DNA of 64,000 nt from Legionella sainthelensi (lineage in GTDB: Bacteria; Pseudomonadota; Gammaproteobacteria; Legionellales; Legionellaceae). Made by a program: the position numbers and the translations under genes. Location of the stretch: the NCBI RefSeq assembly GCF_900637685.1, contig NZ_LR134388.1, forward strand, positions 1,189,501 to 1,253,500, in the 5' to 3' direction. The notes beneath the pieces were generated by a model, which ran no database searches, had not been told where the DNA came from, and saw only the letters and a program-made list of their open reading frames with translations. Shown piece by piece: positions 17,921 through 27,336 of this stretch (positions are counted from its first letter, which is position 1; every line of letters begins with the position of its first letter).

Positions 17921-18841
17921 GTGCTGCAAAAACTTGAAGTAAAATGGACGAAATATTTTGTAAATGATATCGAGTGTGAACGAGACGCCATTTATCAAAC
18001 GATTCTAAATAGAGAGTTGTATGCTGGCCGGATTATTCTGAGTAAAAAATATCACTTTGAATCATATGAACAAAATAGAGTAGAGAGAACAGAATGGGGT
18101 TATCTAGAGTATAAAACAACAACATCGAATCACTCAGAGAATCTATCGGCTCAACTTTCTATGATTACAACGCACCTTTTAAATACAATGGAGCCTACAA
18201 GTGAAACGTATAAGGAACTGATTCATAAAATGATTCATGCGGTAGATATGTTTTTTGAAGCCGAGAATAATCATGCACAGTATTCACAACAATTTCGCCA
18301 CGCATTGCGCGATTTCTTAAGTTTTTTGAACAAATATACAGTGCAAAGTGATGCGTCTTACAATGATTTTTTCAGTAAATTATCTATTGAATACGCCATT
18401 TTTTTATTCGATATGCTTGCTTTTGGCATATCGGAAGGCAACGATTCAAACCAACGTAGTTTACCTTCATTAGAGTTTGATTTTAGTGGGCTTAAAGTAA
18501 ACTGGGATGAAAAGGTTGATAACGACCAGAAAGCTCAATTTTTAACTGAATATTTATCCATTCTATTGCAACAAACAGATGTATTTCTTTCGCTCTGGCA
18601 AAAAAGTGATGCATTTGATGACGTCGCTAAACACAAAATCAAAAATCTATTTGAAGAATTTAAGCAAGTAATTAGAGGTTTTCAAAATCAGAAAAAATGG
18701 CTTGATACTTCATTGCCCACGGTATTAAAGAATATGTATAGCTTTTTTAATCAATCGCAAGCCAAATCGGAGATTGATAAGCAAGATATACCTTCTTTTT
18801 CCAGAAATTGCACAATCAATTCTTCTTACTCCACTTTATAA
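17921..18841 (+). CDS. Hypothetical protein
   Basis: A 306-residue helical protein that I do not recognise. It has no signal peptide or membrane segment. The start is a GTG with no clear Shine-Dalgarno, so the N-terminus is uncertain. The first 70 residues have alternating charged and aromatic residues; the rest looks like long helices with two Phe/Leu-rich patches. The preceding 228 bases are AT-rich and non-coding, and the DNA after it is a decayed gene. This low-GC accessory stretch between the biosynthetic cluster and an IS element suggests recently acquired or decaying cargo. Confidence 0.6.
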   Translation: MLQKLEVKWTKYFVNDIECERDAIYQTILNRELYAGRIILSKKYHFESYEQNRVERTEWGYLEYKTTTSNHSENLSAQLSMITTHLLNTMEPTSETYKELIHKMIHAVDMFFEAENNHAQYSQQFRHALRDFLSFLNKYTVQSDASYNDFFSKLSIEYAIFLFDMLAFGISEGNDSNQRSLPSLEFDFSGLKVNWDEKVDNDQKAQFLTEYLSILLQQTDVFLSLWQKSDAFDDVAKHKIKNLFEEFKQVIRGFQNQKKWLDTSLPTVLKNMYSFFNQSQAKSEIDKQDIPSFSRNCTINSSYSTL

Positions 18842-19144
18842 TCTTAGCTTGATTTGATGATAAACTTACGGAAACCTAGATGATTAAATATAATGGTTCG
18901 GGATGCAGCTTATGAAAACCATCAAACGGATTACCAATTTTATTAATGGGTAGTCTGTTTAACAAATAATTATTCTAATATCTATATTAACACTTATAAA
19001 AAAGAAGATTCATTTAATCATCCGGCCTGTTGAAAACCATGAAAAAACTTTACTCACTTGGTTAAGAATGATCTAATTAAACATTTTCAATGAGTTAGAT
19101 TATTGTATACAAGGATCAATTGGTTACAACCAAGCTATTTCAGA

Positions 19145-19559
19145 TTCAGATTTTGAGGATGTAATACCAGAAGAGTATTTTTTGAAAAAGTGAATCAACG
19201 GATCGATTTTTTCTTTGCTAATAAACTCACCGAAAAACTTTATCGCCTCAATAAAGAATGTCCCAGCATTTCACCTGAACTCCACTTACGAATAAAATTA
19301 ATAGTTCATTTGTTTAATATGCATTCCAATCGATAATTAATAGAACAGATAAAATAGAACATTTGTTATCGATGGTTTTGTCGATTAGCAATTAGAGATG
19401 CACGCTCCATCACTCATTTCTTAGCCGAATTAAGAAACGATTAGGTTCGCAAATTTTAGAGTAATTCTTTTTGGCGGTCATTGTTCATCCTAAAGGAGCT
19501 AATCTTGAACTATTCCGTTTGGCTCATGAGTATGGCATCCAATATATTTTTTCTTAGCA
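19145..19559 (+). pseudogene. Decayed gene remnant
   Basis: Fragments of one protein can be read by changing frame several times. Around 19145-19334 a T6 run separates SDFEDVIPEEYF from FEKVNQRIDFFFANKL and the following helical segment; around 19393-19442 IRDARSITHFLAELRND is readable; around 19490-19559 PKGANLELFRLAHEYGIQYI follows. Each piece ends at a stop. The parent family is not recognised. With the preceding 300 bases (18842-19144), in which I see no reliable coding, this is a degenerate stretch next to the IS element. Confidence 0.5.
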
Positions 19560-19796
19560 GGGAGATTAAATATGATTTTTCTTAGTCATACATATAAAAA
19601 TTGATAATTGTATGATGCCGATAATTATATCCCAAATATAATATATTGATTTACATGGACAAGATATTGATGGTGCAACAAAACAGATTATTGATTTTAA
19701 TCTCCTGAATAAAAAAGTAATTCTCATTAGGGTCTGTTGACAATTCACCTGCCGCCTACGTGCCGCTTCTTGTCCGCGGCATCCAATCGATCTAAA

Positions 19797-20051
19797 TCAT
19801 TGGCAAATTTCTTGATACAGGTCACGCGATTGAGGGTTTAGTTTCTCTATTAAATTTATTTTCCATTGTCTTGGCCAATTTTTGAAACGTTTTTCACGTC
19901 GTGCTGCTTCAACGTATAATTCACATGCTTCATGATAGACCAGCATATGTACGTTATACTGAGCCAGACTCATCGTACTTCCTTGACTGTTGGACAAACA
20001 CTGAGATAATACCGGAAGCTGCGCTACATAGGTAGCCATAAAAATGCGCAT
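19797..20051 (-). pseudogene. C-terminal fragment of a GIY-YIG nuclease inside the IS
   Basis: The last 55 or so residues (from about 19965 downwards) match the C-terminal half of small UPF0213/YhbQ-type GIY-YIG endonucleases: YNVHMLVYHEACELYVEAA, REKRFKNWPRQWKINLIE and LNPQSRDLYQEI. The N-terminal GIY-YIG motif itself is absent; the upstream part of the reading belongs to the transposase end region. It lies within the terminal inverted repeats, so the element either captured it or inserted into it. It cannot make an active nuclease. Confidence 0.6.
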
Positions 20052-20774
20052 GCCATAGCAACAAGAGAAGCATCGTTTCGCTTTAATTTATCAACTCTTG
20101 TGGCGATTGCACGAACGTGTTTTATTCTGAAAAAAAAATTTTCAACTCGATGTCTGTATTTATAAATACCCCAATCCATATCTGCATTGCCAGTTTTAGA
20201 ATTGCTCTTTCCTGGAATCACGGGAATGGATGATTTTTTTTCGAATGGTATCTCGAACCTCTTCGCTATCATAACCCTTATCTGCAATAGTATGTTCTGC
20301 AGCAGGTAACTTTTCGATAAATTCTGGTGCCACTTTGCAATCATGCACTTCGCCACCTGTTATTTCAAAATCAATAGGTAATCCGTGAGCATCAACGGCC
20401 ATATGAATCTTCGTTGTATTTCCAGCAGCCGACTTACCAATGCCTTGTTCTTCCTTATTAGGCGCGCCAGCACCATGTTGATGAGCTTTGACAATACTGC
20501 CATCAATAAACTCCCATCCTAAATCGGGCTCTTGCACAAGCGTTTTAAAAATTTGAATTAACTTTTTTTGAGATGACCATCGATTAAATTGTTGATAAAT
20601 TCAATTCCAGCATCCAAAATCTATCGGTAGGTCACGCCAAGGGCACCCAACCCGCATGCGATATAACATTGCCTCAACTATCCTACCAAGATTGGGCTTG
20701 TCATAAATTCTGTGCTGTAGCATGATCTCCCTCAGCTTTGACCAACGCCCGTCATTGAGCATAAGTCTAAGCAT
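20024..20774 (-). pseudogene. IS5-family transposase, disrupted
   Basis: Reading from the ATG at 20774, the protein begins MLRLMLNDGRWSKL and continues to FGCWN, where an in-frame TGA (20601-20603) interrupts it. It resumes with IYQQFNRW and EFIDGSIVKAHQHGAGA. A further shift occurs at an A8 run (20234-20241 on the plus strand) after KGYDSEEVRDTIRKK; the correct frame then gives SIPVIPGKSNSKTGNADMD and YKYRHRVENFF. All three residues of the DDE triad are still encoded. Programmed frameshifting is known in this group, but the nonsense codon makes this copy inactive. Confidence 0.75.
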
Positions 20775-21007
20775 TGCAAACTCGTTTTATACTTGGTATC
20801 TGAGCCGTTATATTATGAGTGTGCTTTCATTAATCAATCAATTAGGTTGTTCAGCTTTTAATTTGACCATCTACTGGATGCCGCGGACAAGCCGCGGCAC
20901 GTAGGCGGCAGGTGAATTGTCAACTGACCCTAATTATAAAATCACTTGATTTTTATGGCCGACATGTTTAAAGTTCAATCAACTTAACGTCATTAAGGAG
21001 GATTTAA

Positions 21008-21391
21008 ATGTTAGGTTTTTTTAATCAAGAAAATAGATGGCGCGCCACGATGCAAGTTGCTAATGGTTTGGTTCTTGCACTAGCGGCTTATGAGATGATA
21101 AATAATCCAGAGACAATCTGGGAAAATGGTTTTGAAATTGCAATACATGCATTGAACATTATTACATTTCAAGGTAATGACAATGCATTAACAAGTATTG
21201 GAAATGCAGCACTTAACTTTTCAAGTCTAGGTGCAATTTATGGATGGGTTGCTTCGGGTGGTTCATCACGACCAGTGATGGTTAATGTGGCAGATGCGCT
21301 TTTACATGTGACCAATGCGGTAACTAGTGTTTGCTATAGAACAGACAACACAATAAAGCATGAAGATACAAAACAAGTTCCTTCTATGTAA
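21008..21391 (+). CDS. Small hypothetical protein, possibly membrane-associated
   Basis: A 127-residue protein with a strong Shine-Dalgarno (AAGGAGG, 20995-21001) seven bases before the ATG. It has moderately hydrophobic, Ala- and Asn-rich segments (residues 15-27, LTSIGNAALNFSSLGAIYGW and a Val/Ala segment near 95) but no obvious signal peptide. I recognise no family. It lies just right of the IS element and is followed by an intergenic repeat. Confidence 0.65.
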   Translation: MLGFFNQENRWRATMQVANGLVLALAAYEMINNPETIWENGFEIAIHALNIITFQGNDNALTSIGNAALNFSSLGAIYGWVASGGSSRPVMVNVADALLHVTNAVTSVCYRTDNTIKHEDTKQVPSM

Positions 21392-21452
21392 AAAGTAGAA
21401 TAAGGTGATGTTTCCTTGTTTTCATTCAGGCTGGGGAACACTGCTATTGACT

Positions 21453-21565
21453 GAGGGAGTCGTCCTCACACAAGCGAGGCCCATGTTGATGGGGCACATA
21501 GCTCCTGTAGAATTGGATTTCCGCTTTCGCGAAAATGACAAAACTCTTACGTAAGCAGTGCCTCT
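21453..21565 (+). repeat. Intergenic repeat, copy A
   Basis: This stretch shares clear similarity with 63010-63115: GTCGTCCTC, then a variable part, CCCATGTTGATGG, another variable part, ATGGATTTCC or TTGGATTTCC, CTTTCGCGAAAATGACAAA, and a final GCAGTG. The TTTCGCGAAA core is palindromic. It lies in the 356-base gap between the small hypothetical and the L,D-transpeptidase; I see no gene in the rest of that gap. Confidence 0.6.
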
Positions 21566-21747
21566 CAGCTAGAACGATAAGTTAAATAAGCGACTTTTTT
21601 TATCCAATAACTGATGTTCGCTCAGCTTAGCTGAAATGAATATTAATTTCTATGCAACATTTTTAAGGTGTTCACCAATCAATTGTAATGATATTTTTGA
21701 GCTATATTAAACATATGGGATTTGAATAACTATAAGAAGGACAAATC

Positions 21748-23013
21748 ATGGGCTCAATCCTGCTATTCGTTTTAGCAGTAACAACAAATTATTTGCCGCA
21801 ATCGCCTTTGAGGTTTCCTCAAACACAGTCAATGATTTATGATCTATTTGTTAATGAGGCTGCTCCATTTCCTGGCCCAATACAAATTAACGAGCAGTCT
21901 TTAAACGACATCAAATTGATGCTGAATCATGAGGCACCTAATTTAAATCCATTAGTGATTAATAAAGTACTGACAACTTTAAGATGTGCGGATCAATACA
22001 ATGTAGATCATAATAATATTTTAACGATTATTGATTATTCTCTTCCTTCAAATGAAAAACGTTTATGGGTGTTTGATTTAACGGCAAGAAAACTATTGTT
22101 TCACACTTATGTATCGCATGGTATTAAATCCGGATCTTTAATGACCAATTATTTTTCTAACAAATATAATAGTAAAGCAAGTAGTATAGGTGTTTATCAA
22201 ACCCAGCAGGCTTATTATGGTCGAGATGGCCTTTCATTACGTTTAGATGGTCTGGATAGGAGCTTTAATGATAATGCCTCTAATCGTGCTGTAGTGATGC
22301 ATTCTGGTTGGTATGTAGAGGAACGCTTTATTAAAAAATATGGAAGACCCGGGCGCAGTTGGGGGTGCCCAGCACTTCCTATGGAAAACTCTCAAGCAAT
22401 TATTAATACCATAAAAGATAAGTCTTTATTAGTCATTTATTATCCTAGTGACATGTGGTTTGCAAAATCAAAGTTTTTAAATTGTGATAAGACCTCCTTG
22501 CCTCAATATGAAAATAATCAAACGGTACAAATTCCCGCCGCTGCTCCTGATGATCATCGGGATGCTATTTTATTTGTGGGTAGTGGCTATAAAGGAAGCA
22601 AGCATGCAGAAAGCAAACCAGTGGCAGTTATTTCAGCAGATGATTATACGCAAATATTTCATAGAACAGCACCACTAACACGCATGCTACGTCGTCAAAT
22701 AGATCATCAGGAGTACATTGCATTGAGCACCAATGAACTAAGCTATTTAGCAAAAAACGAGATGGAAAATCCAGGGCAAGATAATGAACTTAGTCACATT
22801 TATTTTGTTATCCCAGTTCTTAAAGTGGTTCGAGGTGGATATTACGAAACACAAATGCAAATTGTCAATTTAGGTAAAATAAAGGAAGTTAAAGTGAATG
22901 GTGACTCTGCTCGTGAAAATGGAGCTGCTACTAGTTACACTGTTTATTTTGAAGGAAAACCAGCAGTTAATTTAAATGCAAGTAATGAGTTTATTCGCTG
23001 GGTGGGATTATAA
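21748..23013 (+). CDS. Murein L,D-transpeptidase catalytic domain protein
   Basis: A 421-residue protein with a YkuD-type catalytic region of the YkuD_2 branch. His185 lies in VVMHSGWYV and the catalytic Cys207 in GRSWGCPAL. A short hydrophobic N-terminus (residues 3-14) could serve as a signal or anchor, fitting action in the periplasm, where such enzymes form or attach 3-3 peptidoglycan crosslinks through an acyl-cysteine intermediate. The C-terminal 170 residues (from about 250) form an extra domain of unknown role. The Shine-Dalgarno is AAGGA at about 21736. The gene is monocistronic. Confidence 0.85.
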   Translation: MGSILLFVLAVTTNYLPQSPLRFPQTQSMIYDLFVNEAAPFPGPIQINEQSLNDIKLMLNHEAPNLNPLVINKVLTTLRCADQYNVDHNNILTIIDYSLPSNEKRLWVFDLTARKLLFHTYVSHGIKSGSLMTNYFSNKYNSKASSIGVYQTQQAYYGRDGLSLRLDGLDRSFNDNASNRAVVMHSGWYVEERFIKKYGRPGRSWGCPALPMENSQAIINTIKDKSLLVIYYPSDMWFAKSKFLNCDKTSLPQYENNQTVQIPAAAPDDHRDAILFVGSGYKGSKHAESKPVAVISADDYTQIFHRTAPLTRMLRRQIDHQEYIALSTNELSYLAKNEMENPGQDNELSHIYFVIPVLKVVRGGYYETQMQIVNLGKIKEVKVNGDSARENGAATSYTVYFEGKPAVNLNASNEFIRWVGL

Positions 23014-23181
23014 GTCATGCTATGATTTCAAGGCTCAAGTAGACAAGTTACTCAATTGGCTTGTTTGCGCTAGCTCCTTAATTTATGATTATATTTTTAA
23101 CACTTTTTGCTAATAATTTTCGTTTTTTAGCTTCTACTTCTAATGTAAATAAAAACATGATTTACAGCTTGAGCACTGTCT

Positions 23182-23408
23182 CAAGAAGAGGTTATTGGTT
23201 TTTTTGAAAATCAAACTTTTGCGAAAGGCTCAGCAACTTTATCTAAATGGACTAATTTTACTGTTTTGCCCAATTTACCCCTCAAAAAAAATTATTGGAG
23301 GGGTTACAGGCACTTTTTATAAACTGGGCTCTCAAATCAGACCTTCAACTTTGGTTTCATAGTGAATCTCCTAATGCAGAAAACATGAAGAGCTCAGAAA
23401 AAGTTTAG
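23182..23408 (+). pseudogene. Gene remnant with homopolymer frameshift
   Basis: The reading QEEVIGFFENQTFAKG through WTNFTVLPNLPLKK is interrupted at an A8 run (about 23284-23291) and continues in another frame as LLEGLQALFINWALKSDLQ to a TAG at 23406. There is no credible start upstream; an in-frame TGA lies just before it. The family is not recognised. The region between the L,D-transpeptidase and cydX (23014-23667) holds nothing else I can support. Confidence 0.4.
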
Positions 23409-23651
23409 GATAAATTTGCCTCCTCGTATGCTTCATACTGATAACGCATTGAACTTACATCAATTAAAAAATTATTTATACCAAAAGAAATGATGTGCAG
23501 AGGCGTAATCAAACGAGGCTGTGTTTGTTCAAACCCTCGATTTTGCGATACAAACAGCGCAACGATACCTAGATAAATGACATCCATCATTAGAGCAACT
23601 AATGGAAAAAAATTCTTTCAGTCCATCTCCTCTGAACTAAGTATGTGTAGG

Positions 23652-23683
23652 CTCAATGTAAGTTCATTTACATTGAGTCTTTA
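23652..23683 (+). other. Inverted repeat at the end of the cyd operon
   Basis: CTCAATGTAA and TTTACATTGAG form a stem of about ten base pairs around a five-base loop, followed on the plus strand by TCTTTATT. It overlaps the stop codon of cydX. It may act as a weak terminator for either strand; the minus-strand side lacks a T tract. Confidence 0.35.
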
Positions 23684-23787
23684 TTAGAGGATTCTGTATC
23701 GGAATCTTTTAACTCAAGCCACATTGCATTCAAGATGGCGAAGCAGCAGGCTAAGCCTGTGCCTAAAATCCAGGAGAAATACCACAT
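23668..23787 (-). CDS. cydX: Cytochrome bd oxidase small subunit CydX
   Basis: A 39-residue single-span membrane protein beginning MWYFSWILGTGLACCFAIL, with the Trp/Tyr-rich start and small-residue helix typical of CydX/YbgT, and a polar acidic tail. CydX binds CydA and stabilises the haem groups of cytochrome bd. It starts 11 bases downstream of the cydB stop with an AGGAGG ribosome binding site (about 23795-23800), placing it as the last gene of the cyd operon. Confidence 0.85.
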   Translation of the reverse strand: MWYFSWILGTGLACCFAILNAMWLELKDSDTESSNKDSM

Positions 23788-23797
23788 AATAAGCCTC

Positions 23798-24937
23798 CTA
23801 ATAAGCAGTATCTTTGTTTTTAATAATGGTTTTCTCTGTTATTTTTCCACGTAATACCCGGTAAACCCAGGCTGTATAAAGTAATACTACGGGCAATAAA
23901 ATAACAGTAGCCACTAACATAATAAATAAGGTTAATTGGCTTGATGAACTATCCCATACCAGCAAACTTTGTTCTGGATGAGACGAAGAGGGAAGTATGA
24001 ATGGAAACATACTTATACCTACTGTAGCAATGATGCCAGCTACCGAAAAGCTGCTGCAAAGAAAAGCTGTTTTCCCATATTTTGACGTAATGAGCGTTAA
24101 TAAGGTTGCAATAACGCCTATTCCAGGAACCAATAAGGTAATAGGGAACGCACGGTAGTTAGAAAACCAAGCATCAGCTTGTTGAATTACTGTTTTATAA
24201 TGGGGATTTGATGGGCCATCATGAGCTAAGGTACCATTTAAGATATAACCGTCAATACCATAATGAAGCCAAAGGCCACCGGCAATAAAAAGCAAAAGAG
24301 TGAATAAAGCACTTATTTTTCCCGCATTAATGGCGCGTTGTTGTAAATGCCCTTCTGTTTTTAAATTCAGAAAAAAAGCGCCATGCATGGCTAACATCAC
24401 AACTGACAATAGGCCACATAATAAAGCAAAAGGGTTAAGCAAACTAAAAAAACTACCTGTATAGAATGGTCGTAAATATTCATCAAAATAAAATGGAACA
24501 CCTTGCAGGACATTTCCTATTGCAACCCCAAAAATAAGTGCAGGTACAATTCCCCCGATAAATAACGAATAATCCCAAAATAAACGCCATTGAGGATTTG
24601 CTAATTTGGAGCGATACTTAAATCCAACTGGGCGTAAGATTAATGCAAGTAACACCAGAAGCATGGCGAAATAAAAACCAGAAAAGGATAGTGCGTATAA
24701 CGTTGGCCAGGCCGCAAAAATTGCCCCTCCGCCTAGAATAAACCAAACTTGATTTCCTTCCCAGGTAGGCGCAATACTATTAATCAACACGCGTCTTTCA
24801 GTGTCTGTTTTTGCAAGCCAAGGCAACCACATGGCTACCCCTAGATCAAAACCATCCATTATTGCAAAACCAATCAATAACACACCAAGCAGTACCCACC
24901 ATATAATTCGCAATGTTTCATAATCCAAAGGCATCAT
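23798..24937 (-). CDS. cydB: Cytochrome bd ubiquinol oxidase subunit II
   Basis: A 379-residue polytopic membrane protein. The N-terminal signature GFAIMDGFDLGVAMWLPWL and the segment APTWEGNQVWFILGGGAIFAAW are diagnostic of CydB. Eight or nine hydrophobic helices are visible. With CydA it forms the high-affinity quinol oxidase, which works at low oxygen and resists nitric oxide. The Shine-Dalgarno AGGAGA precedes a double ATG; the first is used. It begins nine bases after cydA, and cydX follows, so the operon order is conserved. Confidence 0.95.
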   Translation of the reverse strand: MMPLDYETLRIIWWVLLGVLLIGFAIMDGFDLGVAMWLPWLAKTDTERRVLINSIAPTWEGNQVWFILGGGAIFAAWPTLYALSFSGFYFAMLLVLLALILRPVGFKYRSKLANPQWRLFWDYSLFIGGIVPALIFGVAIGNVLQGVPFYFDEYLRPFYTGSFFSLLNPFALLCGLLSVVMLAMHGAFFLNLKTEGHLQQRAINAGKISALFTLLLFIAGGLWLHYGIDGYILNGTLAHDGPSNPHYKTVIQQADAWFSNYRAFPITLLVPGIGVIATLLTLITSKYGKTAFLCSSFSVAGIIATVGISMFPFILPSSSHPEQSLLVWDSSSSQLTLFIMLVATVILLPVVLLYTAWVYRVLRGKITEKTIIKNKDTAY

Positions 24938-24946
24938 GAGTCTCTC

Positions 24947-26475
24947 CTAGTGAGCCATATTATCAGGGCCAAGACGGATATACTTAACCATTAAATAGAT
25001 TTCAACCACGGCAAGTATTGTATAAAAGAGGATAAATCCGGTAATTGAAGTAAGTACTTGAGCAGAGCTAAGACTGGAGGTTCCCATTGCAGTGGGTAAA
25101 ATATCTTGCACTACCCAAGGTTGACGTCCATATTCTGCTACGACCCAACCCAGCTCTGCTGCTACCCAGGGTAGGGGTAACGCGAAGAATGCCGCACGCA
25201 AGTACCAGCGAGAGGTATGTAATTTGCGTTTCATCGATAAGTAAAAGCCAGTAGCAAAGAGTAAGATGAAGAAAAACCCGCAAGCGACCATAATACGAAA
25301 TGAGAAAAATAAAGGAGTAATGCGTGGCTTTAGATCATGTGCCGCTTGATTGATTTGAGCGTCAGTTGCGTCAACAACTTTTTCTGTGTATTTTTTTAAC
25401 AATAGGCCATAGCCTAAATATTTATTATGCGCTGTAAAATCAGCTTTTGCTTGTTCATCATTGGGATTTTTTTGTAATCTGGTTAATGCTTCATAGGCCT
25501 GTATTCCTTCTTTGATGCGTTCCTTTCCTTGCTCAATTAACTCTGAAATACCTTGTAGGGGCTGAGTGAATGTGCGTGTCGCAATTAAGCCTAATACATA
25601 AGGAATTTCAATAGCATAATCAGTTTGCATTGTTTCTTCATTGGGGATGCCGAAAACTGTAAGTGCTGCAGGGGCTTTTTCTGTATGCCACATTGCTTCT
25701 ATAGCCGCGAATTTCATTTTTTGGTTTTCGTTATCGAGGTGGCCGCTTTCATCACCAAGTACTACTACAGCCAATGCAGAAGCGAGTCCAAAGCTTACAG
25801 CTACAGTCATTGATCGTTTCGCAAAATTAATGTTTCTGCCCCGTAACAAAAAATAAGCGCTTACAGATAAAACAAAAATAGATCCGGTAACATAGCCTGC
25901 ACTAATGGTGTGGACAAATTTTGCTTGAGCTACTGGGTTAAACATAACAGCCACAAAATCAGTCACTTCCATACGCATGGTGTGAAAATTGAACTCAGCC
26001 CCAACAGGATTTTGCATCCATCCATTGGCAATTAAAATCCATAATGCTGAAAGATTAGTACCTAAAGCCAATAGCCACGTACAAAACATATGTTTCAATC
26101 GGCTTAATTTATCCCAGCCGAAGAAAAAAAGACCAACAAAAGTAGCTTCTAAAAAAAGGCCATCAGCCCTTCAATGGCTAAGGGAGCGCCAAACACATCA
26201 CCCACATAATGAGAGTAATAAGCCCAGTTGGTACCAAACTGAAACTCCATAGTTAGGCCGGTTGCAACACCTAAAACGAAATTAATTCCAAAAAGAACAC
26301 CCCAGTATTTGACCATCTGTCGCCAGATATCGCGCCCAGTCATGACATAAATGGTTTCCATAATTGCTAAAAGCAATGACAAGCCTAGAGTGAGTGGGAC
26401 AAAAAGAAAATGATAAAGCGCTGTAAGGGCAAACTGTAAACGCGACAGATCGACTAGTTCACTACCAGGAATCAT
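24947..26475 (-). pseudogene. cydA: Cytochrome bd ubiquinol oxidase subunit I, frameshifted in this sequence
   Basis: The gene reads from [20 protein letters not shown] at 26475 to EGLMAFF, where a run of seven T (plus-strand A7, 26151-26157) puts a TAG in frame. One extra T would give [16 protein letters not shown], the expected CydA sequence, and the other frame then continues to LMVKYIRLGP at 24947. The reconstructed protein is about 509 residues, normal for CydA. Haem-ligand and quinol-loop regions are present (QPLQGISE, GRQPWVVQ). CydB and CydX are intact, so the frameshift may be a sequencing undercall; if real, the oxidase would be lost. Confidence 0.85.
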
Positions 26476-26553
26476 TGAGCACCTCGCATGTCATGTACTT
26501 TTGTTGATAAAGTCCTTCCTATAATCCCCTATTTAGAGGGGGATTTCCCTCAT

Positions 26554-26724
26554 TCATTTTTCGTGAGAATGAAGATATTCTTTTTCTTGCATTCCTAGTA
26601 ACCATTGCTCATTGCTTAAATGTGATTTTTCCACATTCTTGAAGCATATTATCCATAGGGAAATCAATAAGATAAGTTTAATAATCAAAGTAACTATAAT
26701 ATCACGAGCCAATGGTTTTAGCAT
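26554..26724 (-). CDS. cydP: Cytochrome oxidase small subunit CydP
   Basis: A 56-residue single-span membrane protein starting MLKPLARDIIVTLIIKLILL, with the pattern of the CydP family found beside cydAB in many proteobacteria. Its ATG overlaps the stop codon of the upstream globin gene (ATGCTAA), with GAGG eleven bases before it. It lies 78 bases upstream of cydA. CydP is known as an accessory polypeptide of cytochrome bd; the exact role is not settled. The overlap ties the globin to the oxidase operon. Confidence 0.75.
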   Translation of the reverse strand: MLKPLARDIIVTLIIKLILLISLWIICFKNVEKSHLSNEQWLLGMQEKEYLHSHEK

Positions 26725-27152
26725 GTTTCTACCTCTTTTTTTTGACTCAGTATTCCAAATCGTAATGATTCCTCAATTAATGAGGCTCGGTATATGATTT
26801 TTTGAGCGGATTCAACAGGTAAATGATGTAAGGTCTCGTTTCGAAATAAATTAAGCCAACGTATAAAATGCTGTTCCTCTATGGGAGTAAACTGTTTCAG
26901 TAAAAGATGTTTTTGATAAGTATTACCATGATATTCGTTGGTCTTCAACATCACACTATTCCAAAATTGGCAAAGCCGAGGAATATGCTCGTTCCAGTCA
27001 ACCTGAGCTTTATCGAAAATAGACCCAAGGACTTCATCTTTTCGCACTTTTCGGTAAAAATGAGTCGCTAAGTTTTCGATGTGTATTTTATTTAGCCCAG
27101 TCATAAATAATTCACTGATGTAAATAATTAGTAAATCATACTTAAGTTTCAT
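26718..27152 (-). CDS. Group III truncated haemoglobin
   Basis: A 144-residue globin of the 2-on-2 truncated type, group III. Diagnostic stretches are LATHFYRKVRKDEVLGSIF, DWNEHIPRLCQFWNSVML, and HLLLKQFTPIEEQHFIRWL, with the proximal histidine expected in the region of the last segment. The likely true start is a methionine near residue 17 (MTGLNKIH), giving the usual length of about 128. Group III globins bind oxygen and nitric oxide. The overlap with cydP and proximity to cydAB suggest a joint role in low-oxygen or nitric-oxide respiration. Confidence 0.85.
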   Translation of the reverse strand: MKLKYDLLIIYISELFMTGLNKIHIENLATHFYRKVRKDEVLGSIFDKAQVDWNEHIPRLCQFWNSVMLKTNEYHGNTYQKHLLLKQFTPIEEQHFIRWLNLFRNETLHHLPVESAQKIIYRASLIEESLRFGILSQKKEVETC

Positions 27153-27177
27153 TTTAAATACAACTTTAAAAGGTGTT

Positions 27178-27336
27178 CTATTTTTCTAGCCATTTTATAA
27201 CATTGAGTAGGATTACGGTATGGTTATGCGTTTTGTTTTTTGCGGCATAAAGAAAAGTGGCTGGATGATATTTTTCTTGCTCGGTAATTTTTGTGATCAG
27301 TCCATTTTTTAGGACTTGTTTGATAGCAAAAATTTA
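27178..27336 (-). pseudogene. Possible LysR-type regulator C-terminal remnant
   Basis: An open minus-strand stretch without a start codon encodes FAIKQVLKNGLITKIT, then HPATFLYAAKNKTHNHTVI and LLNVIKWLEK before a stop. The hydrophobic spacing and the final helix resemble the C-terminus of LysR-type substrate-binding domains. A stop lies just upstream, so only about 50 residues remain. It sits upstream of the globin-cyd operon. The assignment is by eye only. Confidence 0.3.

Larger units (their letters stand above)
19730..20930. mobile_element. IS5-family insertion sequence (IS427-like), inactive
   Basis: A 1201 bp element bounded by long inverted repeats that begin GGGTC(T/A)GTTGACAATTCAC and continue with about 90% identity for some 70 bases through a GC-rich block. 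It is flanked by TA on both sides, consistent with the two-base target duplication of the IS427 group. It carries a minus-strand transposase broken by a stop codon and a frameshift, plus a GIY-YIG nuclease fragment between the transposase and the left terminus. The GC-rich terminal block contrasts with the AT-rich surroundings. Confidence 0.8.

Noticed and set aside
20722..20904. Plus-strand reading at the right end of the IS
   Set aside because: It runs antisense to the transposase start and into the inverted repeat, with no family match.
23405..23590. Minus-strand 61-codon reading between the remnant and cydX
   Set aside because: There is no ribosome binding site or recognisable family, and it overlaps the end of the decayed gene. 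It is probably chance.
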